64,000 nt of DNA. Source: an uncultured Rikenella sp. (GTDB taxonomy: Bacteria; Bacteroidota; Bacteroidia; Bacteroidales; Rikenellaceae). Shown one piece after another: positions 8,469 to 16,678 of this stretch (position 1 is the first letter of the stretch; each line of letters begins with the position of its first letter). Under the pieces are notes generated by a model that saw only the letters and a program-made list of their open reading frames with translations, did no database searches and was not told the DNA's origin. The translations under genes were made by a program, and so were the position numbers. The DNA is taken from NCBI GenBank assembly GCA_947627885.1, contig CANQXP010000003.1, positions 1 to 64,000 of the forward strand. Direction: 5' to 3'.

Positions 8469-9800
8469 ATGTCACAACGTATCCAACATATAATTTCCGA
8501 AATAAAAGACCAATATCTCATAGAAGACTCTCTAAGGCCGTGGATTATAGGTTTTAGCGGAGGTAAAGACTCTACCGCGTTGTTACAGTTGGTATGGTAT
8601 GCTCTTTTGCAAATACCGGAAGACAAGCGGAAACGACAAATTCATGTCGTTTGCAATGACACTTTAGTTGAAAACCCTGTTATTCAGGATTATGTTAGGG
8701 ATGTATTAGCTAAAATATCGCGAGCATCTGTAGAGAAAGGTCTACCGGTTTACGTAGAACAGACTATACCTCGTTTGGAAGATACATTTTGGATTAATGT
8801 TATTGGGCGCGGTTATCCTGTGCCTAACAATGCATTTAGGTGGTGCACGGACAAAATGAAAATTAAGCCGACATCCAGATTTATATTAGAACAAGTGGAT
8901 GAGAATGGCGAGGCTATAATTTTAATCGGCACTCGAAGTTCGGAGAGCGCAACACGAGCAAGATCCATTAAAAAGCATCAAATTAAAGGGAAGCGGTTAA
9001 CTAAGCATCCACACCACCCCAATACATTCGTATATGCGCCAATCAAAGATCTATTTTTAGAAGAAGTCTGGTATATCATTAATGCGATGACTTCTCCTTG
9101 GGGTGCTGATAATTCTAAGTTATTTCAGATTTACTCTGATGCAAGTGCGGATGACTACGAGTGTCCTACAATGGTAACGGATAAAAGCCATAGCTCGTGT
9201 GGGCAAAGTCGATTCGGGTGTTGGACTTGTACCGTTGTGAAAGAAGATAAATCTTTAACAGCTCAGGTTGCAAAAGGACAAACTTGGTTACAACCATTAT
9301 TGGCATTGAGGACAAGTATGTTTGATGAAAGGAATATTTCAGAAAACCGCTTACCCACACGGAGAAATGGACAGACTGCTGTAAATGACGAAGGTCATAA
9401 CCAGGGAAATTACACTCCGAAATACAGAGCTAAACTTTTGGAGCAACTTCTATCTGCACAGCGAAAGATGCAGGAAGAACATCCGGAAATTGAACTAATC
9501 AATAATCAGGAATTGGTTGCTATTCAAGTAATATGGCATAGGGATTTATTGTTCGATTACAGAGTATCTGATATATACAACAGAGTTTACGAAAGAGAAT
9601 TTGAAATGAAAAAAGACGCCGAAAAAATACAGAAGGAAATAGACCTGCTTAAATCTGTATGTGAAAATCCGTCTGACTTTGATTTAATTCAGGAACTTCT
9701 CATTATGCAGAAGAACAAAGCTCTACTTAACAGGAAAAGAGGTCTGAAAGATGATATGGAACGAGTAATTGAAAAATACATTAACAGAGAGATTGCCTAA
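8469..9800 (+). CDS. dndC: DndC, DNA phosphorothioation sulfurtransferase
   Basis: 443 residues. FSGGKDSTALLQ (~29-40) is the ATP-pyrophosphatase PP-loop of PAPS-reductase-like enzymes. CTDKMKIKP follows, then a cysteine cluster (DDYECPTM, SCGQSRFGCWTC) able to hold a 4Fe-4S cluster as in known DndC. In Dnd systems DndC activates the backbone phosphate with ATP and passes sulfur delivered by a cysteine desulfurase. No dndA desulfurase is visible, so a host IscS probably serves, as in many strains. The TAA overlaps the dndD ATG (TAATG), indicating translational coupling. AT-rich codon use marks it as acquired. Confidence 0.95.
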   Translation: MSQRIQHIISEIKDQYLIEDSLRPWIIGFSGGKDSTALLQLVWYALLQIPEDKRKRQIHVVCNDTLVENPVIQDYVRDVLAKISRASVEKGLPVYVEQTIPRLEDTFWINVIGRGYPVPNNAFRWCTDKMKIKPTSRFILEQVDENGEAIILIGTRSSESATRARSIKKHQIKGKRLTKHPHHPNTFVYAPIKDLFLEEVWYIINAMTSPWGADNSKLFQIYSDASADDYECPTMVTDKSHSSCGQSRFGCWTCTVVKEDKSLTAQVAKGQTWLQPLLALRTSMFDERNISENRLPTRRNGQTAVNDEGHNQGNYTPKYRAKLLEQLLSAQRKMQEEHPEIELINNQELVAIQVIWHRDLLFDYRVSDIYNRVYEREFEMKKDAEKIQKEIDLLKSVCENPSDFDLIQELLIMQKNKALLNRKRGLKDDMERVIEKYINREIA

Positions 9801-11920
9801 TGTATATCAAGGAGATAGAGCTTAACAACTTCCGGATATATAAGGGCGTTAATCGTATAGCCCTTCTTCCGTCTAAAGATAAGAATATCATTGTCATCAG
9901 TGGCAAGAATGGCTTTGGAAAAACTACTTTTCTCATGGCTTTAGTGTGGTGCCTTTACGGCAAGCAAATGGAGAAAGTTGATGAGTTATATGAAAAAGAG
10001 ATAAGAGATAAAGGGAATTATACCAAATATATTTCCAATAGCTTAAATAGAAAGGCGTATCGTGACGGAGAAACCGAATTTTCGGTATCTATCACTTTCT
10101 CAGACGTAAAAATTCCGGATATAACCTGTAATGAAGTCACAATACGGCGGTCGTACAACATTATCTCCAGCACAGCCGATAAAGTTGAAGTTCTTATTGA
10201 TGGGCGACACAACGAATTGATTGATGATTTAACGAAAGAGAACCAGCGAGGCGAGGAAATCTTTATCCGCGATTTTATCTTACCTATAGAAATAGCTAAA
10301 TTTTTCTTTTTTGATGCTGAGAAAATAGTCTCACTAGCAGAAGTTGCCTCTAACGCTCAAAGGCAGCAACTTAGTAAAGCTTACTCGGAAGTATTGGGGA
10401 TTCAAAAATATGAAGACCTTAAGGCTAACCTCGAAGAAAAACAAGACGAATATCGCCGTCGATCTGCAAAACCTGAGGAAAAAGAAGAATTATCACAGTT
10501 AAGTGCCGATATATCAAAAACAAGCACGAGGATAATATACCTGCAGAATCAAATTGAAGACTTACGGCATGAAAAAAATCAAAAAGAAAAAGAAGCTGAT
10601 GAAATTCAAAGACGACTTATCCGCGAGGGGGATAAAATGTCTGTTGAAGAATTGAATAAGTTAAAAGTCGACCGAGATAAATTAGAGCAAACCAAAACGG
10701 ATGTACAAGACAAATTGCGGAATTTACTTGACATTATTCCATTTGCCCTTGTCGGAGACATCCTTGTCTGCGTTTCAGAGCAGCTCCATAACGAAAGGGT
10801 AATTTCAGAGCAAAAATTCCGGCAAGAAGATGTAGCAGAAAAAATAGATCTTATAAGAGCCGATATTGAGCGCGAAAGGCAAAAGTCGAATATAATCATA
10901 GATAATGTTCGTATTAGAGACTTTTATGAAGAGCAGATTAAGAGATTGGTGAAAAAGTATTTCTATTCTGATTTAGTGGATGTTCCGGACAATGTGAAGA
11001 TCTTACATGATTTCTCCAGTAGTGAGGCCAATGAATTTAATCAATTGGTAAACACCATAAAACATAGCTTTAAAGAGACCTTTTCGCAGATCAATAACGA
11101 ATATTCTTCTGTTAAGAATCAGATAGATTCCATAAGTAGAAAAATAAGAGACGCAGAAAAAAGTGCAGAAGATGAGCATGTTGCAAAATTGCGCAATGAT
11201 AAAGAAACACTCGATCACCAAATTATGTCGATCGAAAAAGATATAGAAGCCTTATCTATGCAGATAGGCGAACTCAATAACCAGAATAAGACATTTAAGC
11301 AAAAACAAGAACTCCTTCGTAAACGGATTGACGAGTCCACCTTTTATTCCGAAAAAGAACAACGGACCAAGCAATTAATAACTGAGCTTCAAAGCTTTCT
11401 AAACCTATTCAAAGAGGAAAAGAAAAAATCGCTGGGAGAAAAGATGCTCAACTCATTGAATTTACTGCTTCATAAACAGAACTTTATTACTAAAGTAGAT
11501 ATTGACATCAGCTTATCGGGGGATGATATTGATATCGTACTTTACGATAAAAATGGTTCAATTATCGACAAAAGTTCCTTGTCCATGGGTGAGCGTCAAA
11601 TGTACGCTTCCGCATTGTTGAGTTCTTTAGTTGATGAGTCCGATATAGAGTTTCCGGTATTTATTGACAGTCCAATGCAAAAATTTGACGAGCAACATGC
11701 TGAAAACATTATAAAGCATTTTTACCCGAATGTGTCTAATCAGGTTGTCATATTTCCCTTGATTAATAAAGAGCTTACTGAAAAAGAGTATTGTTTGTTA
11801 AAATCCAAAATCAGTAAGGCATATTTGATCAATAATACGACTACTGATAGCTCGGAATTCATCGAAGCAACGCCCAATACATTCCTTGAAATATATAAAA
11901 GCCTTTACAATGCAAATTAA
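9800..11920 (+). CDS. dndD: DndD, SMC/Rad50-like ATPase of DNA phosphorothioation
   Basis: 706 residues. Walker A is ISGKNGFGKTTF near residue 35. Long coiled coils run from ~190 to ~560 (EEKEELSQLSADISKTS and similar). The ABC signature LSMGERQ and Walker B FPVFIDSP lie at ~600-630. This is the usual size and layout of DndD, the ATPase thought to open or nick DNA for sulfur insertion. The ATG overlaps the dndC stop. Its last codons overlap the next gene by 11 nt, so dndC, dndD and dndE form one tight operon. Confidence 0.94.
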   Translation: MYIKEIELNNFRIYKGVNRIALLPSKDKNIIVISGKNGFGKTTFLMALVWCLYGKQMEKVDELYEKEIRDKGNYTKYISNSLNRKAYRDGETEFSVSITFSDVKIPDITCNEVTIRRSYNIISSTADKVEVLIDGRHNELIDDLTKENQRGEEIFIRDFILPIEIAKFFFFDAEKIVSLAEVASNAQRQQLSKAYSEVLGIQKYEDLKANLEEKQDEYRRRSAKPEEKEELSQLSADISKTSTRIIYLQNQIEDLRHEKNQKEKEADEIQRRLIREGDKMSVEELNKLKVDRDKLEQTKTDVQDKLRNLLDIIPFALVGDILVCVSEQLHNERVISEQKFRQEDVAEKIDLIRADIERERQKSNIIIDNVRIRDFYEEQIKRLVKKYFYSDLVDVPDNVKILHDFSSSEANEFNQLVNTIKHSFKETFSQINNEYSSVKNQIDSISRKIRDAEKSAEDEHVAKLRNDKETLDHQIMSIEKDIEALSMQIGELNNQNKTFKQKQELLRKRIDESTFYSEKEQRTKQLITELQSFLNLFKEEKKKSLGEKMLNSLNLLLHKQNFITKVDIDISLSGDDIDIVLYDKNGSIIDKSSLSMGERQMYASALLSSLVDESDIEFPVFIDSPMQKFDEQHAENIIKHFYPNVSNQVVIFPLINKELTEKEYCLLKSKISKAYLINNTTTDSSEFIEATPNTFLEIYKSLYNAN

Positions 11921-13484
11921 CATCAAAACATCCGAGCAGAATCAGGAGGTGGTTAGAAAACTGACGACCAAACTCCCTTATGGTACAAAAGAGAATGTTA
12001 TTGCCCGAATCGCTTTAGGTTACTCTCTGCAAACCGGTAGGAAATTTTTGACCAGTGAATTTTCATTGTATGATTCCAAAGGAAAAGAATACAAAGATCA
12101 TATTTTGTTCGAAGCTAAATATAGAGATTTTTTTATTGCTTTAATTTGTCAGCATTATGGGCTGTATAAAACCGACGATAATATACCCAAATATATCAAA
12201 TTGCACATAGATCATGGATTGGAGTTATTGGATGGAATATTCGAGGATAGCATAAATTATACGTTTTTTGATTTCTTAGTCGAATATATAGAGAAAGGGA
12301 TATTGTCGTTGACTGATTTGAATGTATCATTAGATGCTGTAAAAAATAATCAGCAGCATATTGAGAAATCGTATTGCTCAAATCCAATACGAATTCAGGT
12401 CGGTTCGTCCTTAGATACAAATGAACCCATATATCTCAACCTGAATGATACCTCAATATATAATAATTGTCATATAGCGGTGGCTGGGAATTCAGGAACG
12501 GGTAAAACTCAATTTGCATTAGAGTTTATCTCTCAAATGTATGAGCAGTCTAACGGACATGTTAATTTCATTTATCTGGACTTCAAAGGCCTGAAACGAG
12601 AAGATATCAAACAACTCGACTCTTTTTTCCAAAACACCAAGACAACCTTGATTAATGTTCCAGACACGAAGTTTCCCGTTAATCCCTTAACATTTATTGA
12701 TAATGTTAATGAAGTCAATAGAACTATGGGCATTGACAAATTTGTTGATATAGTATGTAAATATTCCAACTTAGGTATTAAACAAAAAGGCCAACTACGA
12801 GAAGCAACCTATGAGGCATTCTTAGAACAAAAAGGAGGCACCTATCCAACACTGAAACAAGTCAATAAGAAATTACAGGAGCTGGTCGGTGAGAAAAAGG
12901 ATATCCTGACCGAAATAATGGATGAACTTAGTAGATATCCCATCTTTATTGACGACCCCAAAAATGAGTCAGTGTTTTTTAATACAAACTTATATCTTTC
13001 ATTGTCTGGGGATTTATCCAATTCTATTCGGTTTACCTCCCTTTTCCTCATCATAAATTACATTTATAATACTTTTATGAATATGGAAAACTCTCCTGTG
13101 GAGGACAATATCAAGGCCTTAAGGTATGTTATCTTGATTGATGAAGCACACATATTATTTAAAGAGAAAAAATATCAAGACATCCTGGAAAAGTTGTTGC
13201 GAGAAATCAGATCTAAGGGTGTGAGTGTTGTGCTTTTATCGCAAGGCATTGATGAATATAATCAGCCTAACTTTGATTTTTCTTCAATGTGTGAAATCTC
13301 TTTTTTACTCAATATAAAGGATAAGAACATTAAGTCAATGGAAAAGTTTATGGGCCTATCCGGGAGGAATAGTGCTATTTTAGCTCGTAGCATGGAGCAA
13401 ATTGGTATAGGACAAGCGATATCGAATATTAAAGAATACGACCTCGCCAAAAGATTCAATATAAAACAATATTATCGACATTAG
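11910..13484 (+). CDS. dndE: DndE domain fused to a HerA/FtsK-type ATPase
   Basis: 524 residues from the ATG at 11910; the ORF track's TTG is 24 nt earlier. Residues ~10-115 match DndE: VVRKLTTKLPYGTKENVIARIALGYSL, and a tail IKLHIDHGLELLDGIF. Known DndE is ~110-120 residues and is normally a stand-alone protein that binds nicked DNA. Here it is followed by a full HerA-like motor domain: Walker A GNSGTGKTQFA (~198) and Walker B YVILIDEAHIL (~410), then KGVSVVLLSQGID. DndH of the restriction module is also HerA-like, so the fusion may merge modification and motor functions. No DndF or DndG is present. Function of the fusion is inference. Confidence 0.88.
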   Translation: MQINIKTSEQNQEVVRKLTTKLPYGTKENVIARIALGYSLQTGRKFLTSEFSLYDSKGKEYKDHILFEAKYRDFFIALICQHYGLYKTDDNIPKYIKLHIDHGLELLDGIFEDSINYTFFDFLVEYIEKGILSLTDLNVSLDAVKNNQQHIEKSYCSNPIRIQVGSSLDTNEPIYLNLNDTSIYNNCHIAVAGNSGTGKTQFALEFISQMYEQSNGHVNFIYLDFKGLKREDIKQLDSFFQNTKTTLINVPDTKFPVNPLTFIDNVNEVNRTMGIDKFVDIVCKYSNLGIKQKGQLREATYEAFLEQKGGTYPTLKQVNKKLQELVGEKKDILTEIMDELSRYPIFIDDPKNESVFFNTNLYLSLSGDLSNSIRFTSLFLIINYIYNTFMNMENSPVEDNIKALRYVILIDEAHILFKEKKYQDILEKLLREIRSKGVSVVLLSQGIDEYNQPNFDFSSMCEISFLLNIKDKNIKSMEKFMGLSGRNSAILARSMEQIGIGQAISNIKEYDLAKRFNIKQYYRH

Positions 13485-13514
13485 CCTGGATGACTCATCT
13501 CGATAATCCAACCG

Positions 13515-14072
13515 TTACGTTCGTTCCAAAACTTTACCGAAACAGTCAACATGGTTCGTAATAGAAGTCGATACGGTGAGGGAGAACCGAAAGCATGTTA
13601 CATAACCGCCCTTCCGGTCAAGGGTTGCCGCCTCGTCTGCCATGCGGTCGTAATTCCCGAAGTCGAACAGGTCGAACGAAGGTACCGACTCTCCGATGTC
13701 ACGCCCCAAACGGATAAGCCGCAGCAAGTATTGGAACTGCACGAAGCGAAGCTCCGTCCACTCGTCCAGCCAGTCGTTCGGGTGGGATTCATTGCGACAG
13801 TAATGTTCGTAGGTGTAAACAAAAACCTTAACCGGAAGCAGCTTGTCGTCCGGAGTAAAAGCGAAAAGAATCGGGAGGGCATAACGTGCAGCCGTTACCT
13901 CCGGCAGACATTCGGCCAAACTCCCTGCCGTCCATTCTTTCAGCATTGCATCCGTAAGGTCGGTGGTTCGCACTTTCCGCTGGTGTTCCGCAATGAAAGC
14001 GAGATTCCGATGCAACCGGCTGTCGGCATCTATGGAACGCAAGTTCAGAGATGACAGGTGATAGACCCGCAT
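13515..14072 (-). CDS. Hypothetical protein in the element's repressor operon
   Basis: 185 residues, no signal peptide or membrane segment. I do not recognise a family. It is rich in aromatic residues (YTYEHYCRN, VQFQYLLRLI). Its start overlaps the end of the upstream HTH gene by 28 nt, so the two are cotranscribed and probably work together. It converges on dndE with 30 bp between. Codon use is GC-rich, unlike the adjacent dnd genes, suggesting the element was assembled from sources of different origin. Confidence 0.65.
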   Translation of the reverse strand: MRVYHLSSLNLRSIDADSRLHRNLAFIAEHQRKVRTTDLTDAMLKEWTAGSLAECLPEVTAARYALPILFAFTPDDKLLPVKVFVYTYEHYCRNESHPNDWLDEWTELRFVQFQYLLRLIRLGRDIGESVPSFDLFDFGNYDRMADEAATLDRKGGYVTCFRFSLTVSTSITNHVDCFGKVLERT

Positions 14073-14542
14073 ATCCTGTATTTTCCCAATTCTTCATCCG
14101 GTTCCCCTTCCCTGTCGCACAGGAGCAAAATAGTTTCTATCGTGCCGCATTCATGCGAATCGGTCAGGGCTGCATAGCGGGCCGAAGGGCAAAGGCCGTC
14201 GGTAAGTTGGATAATCCGGTCGGGAAAAGCCGGCTGTTCTTTTAGTTTCCGAAGGGAGAAATACAGCGGCAGTATCCGTACGGTAGTATCGTAAGTGAGC
14301 GACAAAGCCTCCGGCCTTTCCTCCCCGATACCCAGAACGAGCCACGTAACGGAAAACTGCGGATACAAGTTGTGGATTCTTCGAGCAAGCTCTTCGCTGA
14401 TGCCGTAATAGCCCCGGCGTATTTGATAGAGGTTTTCGCTGCGTTTAAGACCTAGCCTGCGGGCGAGGCTATTGAGGCTGGGAAGGCCGGAAGCACGCAG
14501 AACGGTTGCAAGGCGCTCCGAGGCGGCGGGTATATCTTGCAT
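14045..14542 (-). CDS. HTH (CI/XRE-like) regulator
   Basis: 165 residues. Residues ~10-70 contain an HTH (LNSLARRLGLKRSENLYQIRRGYYGISEELARRIHNLYPQFSVTWLVLG), the pattern of Bacteroidota CI-like repressors, where the conserved WLV.GEG follows the HTH. The C-terminal 90 residues do not show a recognisable peptidase or sensor. It is the first gene of a two-gene minus-strand operon. A structured RNA with its own terminator-like 3' end lies between it and the nearest promoter box, so its expression may be attenuated. Confidence 0.8.
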   Translation of the reverse strand: MQDIPAASERLATVLRASGLPSLNSLARRLGLKRSENLYQIRRGYYGISEELARRIHNLYPQFSVTWLVLGIGEERPEALSLTYDTTVRILPLYFSLRKLKEQPAFPDRIIQLTDGLCPSARYAALTDSHECGTIETILLLCDREGEPDEELGKYRICGSITCHL

Positions 14543-14589
14543 GGCGGATGAGGGATTGTTGGGATATTGTTTTTCTCTTACCCGGCCAT

Positions 14590-14814
14590 AAAAAAGGCGC
14601 AGGTACTGTTCTCGAACATCAGGCCTCGCGAGCCCTTAACACAAGAACAGCCCTTGCGCCCAAGTCAGCCCTAACCTTTTACGGTCAGGGCATAACTCGG
14701 ACTAACAAGCTCCGTACCGTGTCAGAACACCATCTTCCGATGGGCGCGAGTTCGATGTTCAGTACAAAGGATGTTTATCCTTATTCAGTCACGGCATCAT
14801 GCCGTATCATTATA
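14590..14814 (-). ncRNA. Highly structured ~225-nt RNA (independent sRNA or attenuating leader)
   Basis: Read on the minus strand, a perfect -7 box is followed by a chain of hairpins. ACGGCAT-G-ATGCCGT, AAGGAT-AAAC-ATCCTT, and CCATC-GGAA-GATGG have perfect stems; GCCCTGACC pairs imperfectly with GGTTAGGGC. A long imperfect stem, GGCGCAAGGGCTGTTCTTG with GAGAACAGTACCTGCGCC, comes last and is followed directly by T6. No good ORF crosses it. It ends ~48 nt before the HTH gene. I cannot assign an Rfam family; boundaries come from the promoter box and T-run. Confidence 0.65.
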
Positions 14815-14820
14815 CTTCTG

Positions 14821-14828
14821 CAAAGATA
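14821..14828 (-). promoter_or_regulatory. -7 promoter box for the structured RNA/HTH operon
   Basis: CAAAGATA on the plus strand is TATCTTTG on the minus strand, an exact TAnnTTTG box. Expected transcript start is near 14814. Confidence 0.6.
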
Positions 14829-14949
14829 ACATAGTTTTAGATTTTGAGCTTTCATGCTTTTTGGCAACAAGACAAAAGTACAAATAAATTTTCATTTGCC
14901 TATTAATTCGTAGGAAACAAATTATCCATATGCGTTTGTTCTTTGTTAA

Positions 14950-15186
14950 ATGAAAGGAAAACGAACAAATACTCTGCTTCTTAAATCGGTAGCGAAACGC
15001 CTAAAACAGATTCGATTAGAGCGGGGTTATACGCAGGAAAAGGTGACGGATTACACACATGTCAATATTGGTTTGATTGAATTGGGCCATACAAATATCT
15101 CGATTACCACTTTGGTGATTCTCTGTAACTTCTACGGCATCTCTTTACAGGATTTCGTGCGGGAGGTGGAATACGAAAAAGAATAA
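14950..15186 (+). CDS. Small XRE-family HTH regulator
   Basis: 78 residues, almost entirely one HTH_3 domain: KSVAKRLKQIRLERGYTQEKV through LVILCNFYGISLQDF. Divergent from the structured RNA and HTH operon across ~120 bp, so both promoters could be under its control. A hairpin terminator follows. Likely controls element maintenance or excision; target not shown. Confidence 0.88.
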   Translation: MKGKRTNTLLLKSVAKRLKQIRLERGYTQEKVTDYTHVNIGLIELGHTNISITTLVILCNFYGISLQDFVREVEYEKE

Positions 15187-15227
15187 TACGATTTTACTCG
15201 TATCTAACTTTATTATGTATATTTCTC

Positions 15228-15255
15228 AGCCGACCTTTTACTGGCCGGCTTTTTT
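15228..15255 (+). terminator. Terminator after XRE gene
   Basis: AGCCGACC and GGCCGGCT form a stem with one mismatch, followed by T5. Confidence 0.75.
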
Positions 15256-15876
15256 GTGCCGGTTTCATTTCCACTTCCCTAAGCGACCTGCCTTTGTAAC
15301 CAGCTATCCGTTAAAGGCCGGCAGAGCGGCTTGAAAAGCGGATAGGCCGGATGCCTTCAGTCTGTTACCCGGCCGTAGGCCGGTTGTACTATGCGCAGAG
15401 CATAGAGCAAGTGGTACTTTCCCCCTTTGAAAATGATTTCAAAGGGTGGAAAGTGCCCCGGAAAAATCCGGGGCTTACCGGTTCTCCCAAGTCGAACCGG
15501 GATTGTTTCACCGAAGATGTTTCAGTATGAAAGGAATACCCGAAATCGAAAACCCGGATGTTCGCCATATGCAGTTTCTCCTTTTCCTATCGCCCGCAAA
15601 GATACGGTTGTTTCGGGATGCGGGACAAGGCTATACGGAGCGCCCTTGCGGGCGGCCTTGCCCGCAATCACGGAACAACCTTTTGCTGGTCGCTACCGAC
15701 AGGAAAAGGAAAGGTCTGAAAATGTAGGGCCGCGCGTTTGGGGATTCGCATCGTATAGCCTGTACCCTTTTACCCGGTCAAAACAGGTCAAACAAGGTCT
15801 TTAACGGTCACGGTTTGCATGTCACAAAATCCACGTATTTCTTTGTGGCAATGTTTAACCTAAATCCATAACGACC
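15256..15876. other. Non-coding element region with two strong adjacent hairpins
   Basis: No convincing gene across 620 bp; the ORF-track entries here are low-complexity readings. It contains CTTTCC-CCCTTTGAAA-ATGA-TTTCAAAGGG-TGGAAAG at 15417-15453. After one base comes GCCCCGG-AAAAAT-CCGGGGC at 15455-15474. GC-rich repeats (GCGCCCTTGCGGGCGGCCTTGC) follow. The position upstream of the excisionase-like genes suggests an origin or regulatory role, such as a transfer or excision site; this is inference. Confidence 0.45.
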
Positions 15877-16161
15877 ATGAGCGACTACATCGAAATCGAA
15901 AAGACGGCATGACTGAACCTTGTCGGCCATGTAAAGCGACTGAGCGAACGTACGGCACACCTGACCCGCCGAATGCACCCGCCCGACGGCGAAGAATGAA
16001 TGGACGGACAGGAAGTATGCCTTGTGCTCCATATCTCCAAACGTACTCTGCAATCCTACCGCGACCGAGGCCTCGTCGGCTACACCTTTATCGACCGCAA
16101 ATGCTACTACAAAGCCTCGGAGATAAAGGCGTTGCTGGACAGCAAGATGAAAGTAAGTTAG
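15877..16161 (+). pseudogene. Excisionase/HTH-type gene interrupted by two TGA codons
   Basis: One continuous frame of 95 codons (MSDYIEIEKTA ... DSKMKVS, TAG) with TGA at 15910-15912 and 15997-15999 and no frameshift. The C-terminal half is a HTH_17-like domain (VCLVLHISKRTLQSYRDRGLVGY...KCYYKASEIKALL). The intact paralogue at 62523-62843 reads DDWVDSHEIC where this gene reads EE-TGA-MDGQEVC, so the second TGA replaces a conserved Trp (TGG). The first, after EIEKTA, also suits Trp from my memory of the family. Either a recently inactivated gene or readthrough/recoding. Its stop is followed at once by the next gene's ATG. Confidence 0.75.
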
Positions 16162-16162
16162 T

Positions 16163-16513
16163 ATGAATACTTCGTATGAATGGCCGGCTTCGATAGACAA
16201 GCATTCTTCGGAGTATCGGGAACTGGTCGCTTCTCTGACGGAAACGACCGCCAGTATCGACTGAATGGAGGCCGCCTATAAGCCCGGACTTTGTGGCGAA
16301 TGGTATTACGAAGGAGGAGAGGTCATGCAACAATTCCATATCGGCCGCAGTGCCTTACAGGAATACCGCATCAAGGGATTGATACCCTATACCCGCATCG
16401 GTGGCATGATTCTTTATCCGCGTTCGGGCATCGAAACCGTCCTGCGAAACAATTATTGCAAGCCCCATAAATTCGGAGAAATCGTTGCCGGAGGATTGTC
16501 GAAATCGGGATAA
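16163..16513 (+). pseudogene. Second HTH/excisionase-like gene with one in-frame TGA
   Basis: The ATG at 16163 opens a frame that runs to the TAA at 16513, broken only by TGA at 16262-16264 (TASID-TGA-MEAAYK). The ORF track starts at the ATG right after that TGA, which would leave an 82-residue protein holding the whole HTH (VMQQFHIGRSALQEYRIKGLIPY...ILYPRSGIETVL). A Trp at the TGA is plausible, and other Trp in this frame use TGG. The gene lies 1 nt after the preceding HTH gene. The short form may still be functional. Confidence 0.65.
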
Positions 16514-16586
16514 AAGCTATATTTGCATTAAGGAAAGTCCGTTCAGCTTGCTAACGGAAACGAATCGAGGTTCTTTGCTCATATCC

Positions 16587-16599
16587 AAATCGTGGTACA
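16587..16599 (+). repeat. Right-end copy of the arm-type site
   Basis: AAATCGTGGTACA, identical and in the same orientation to 6835-6847. It lies 80 bp inside the right attachment repeat; the left copy lies ~119 bp inside attL. Confidence 0.45.
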
Positions 16600-16678
16600 T
16601 CGTCCCGGTAATCGGAGGATGCCTTTGGAAAACAGCAGTATATATTGGTGGTGTAGAACCCCGGTTTCGGCTCAAATA

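Noticed and set aside
13517-13524. ACGTTCGT, resembling the Mpi site core
   Set aside because: Single copy inside a coding end with no inverted partner or promoter nearby.
15427-15804. Plus-strand ORFs of 93-125 residues in the element
   Set aside because: They run through perfect hairpins and GC-rich repeats with no RBS and no protein-like composition.
15877-16264. TGA read as selenocysteine
   Set aside because: Homologues suggest Trp, not Cys, at the sites; no SECIS-like hairpin is placed right after each TGA; the proteins are DNA-binding, not redox.
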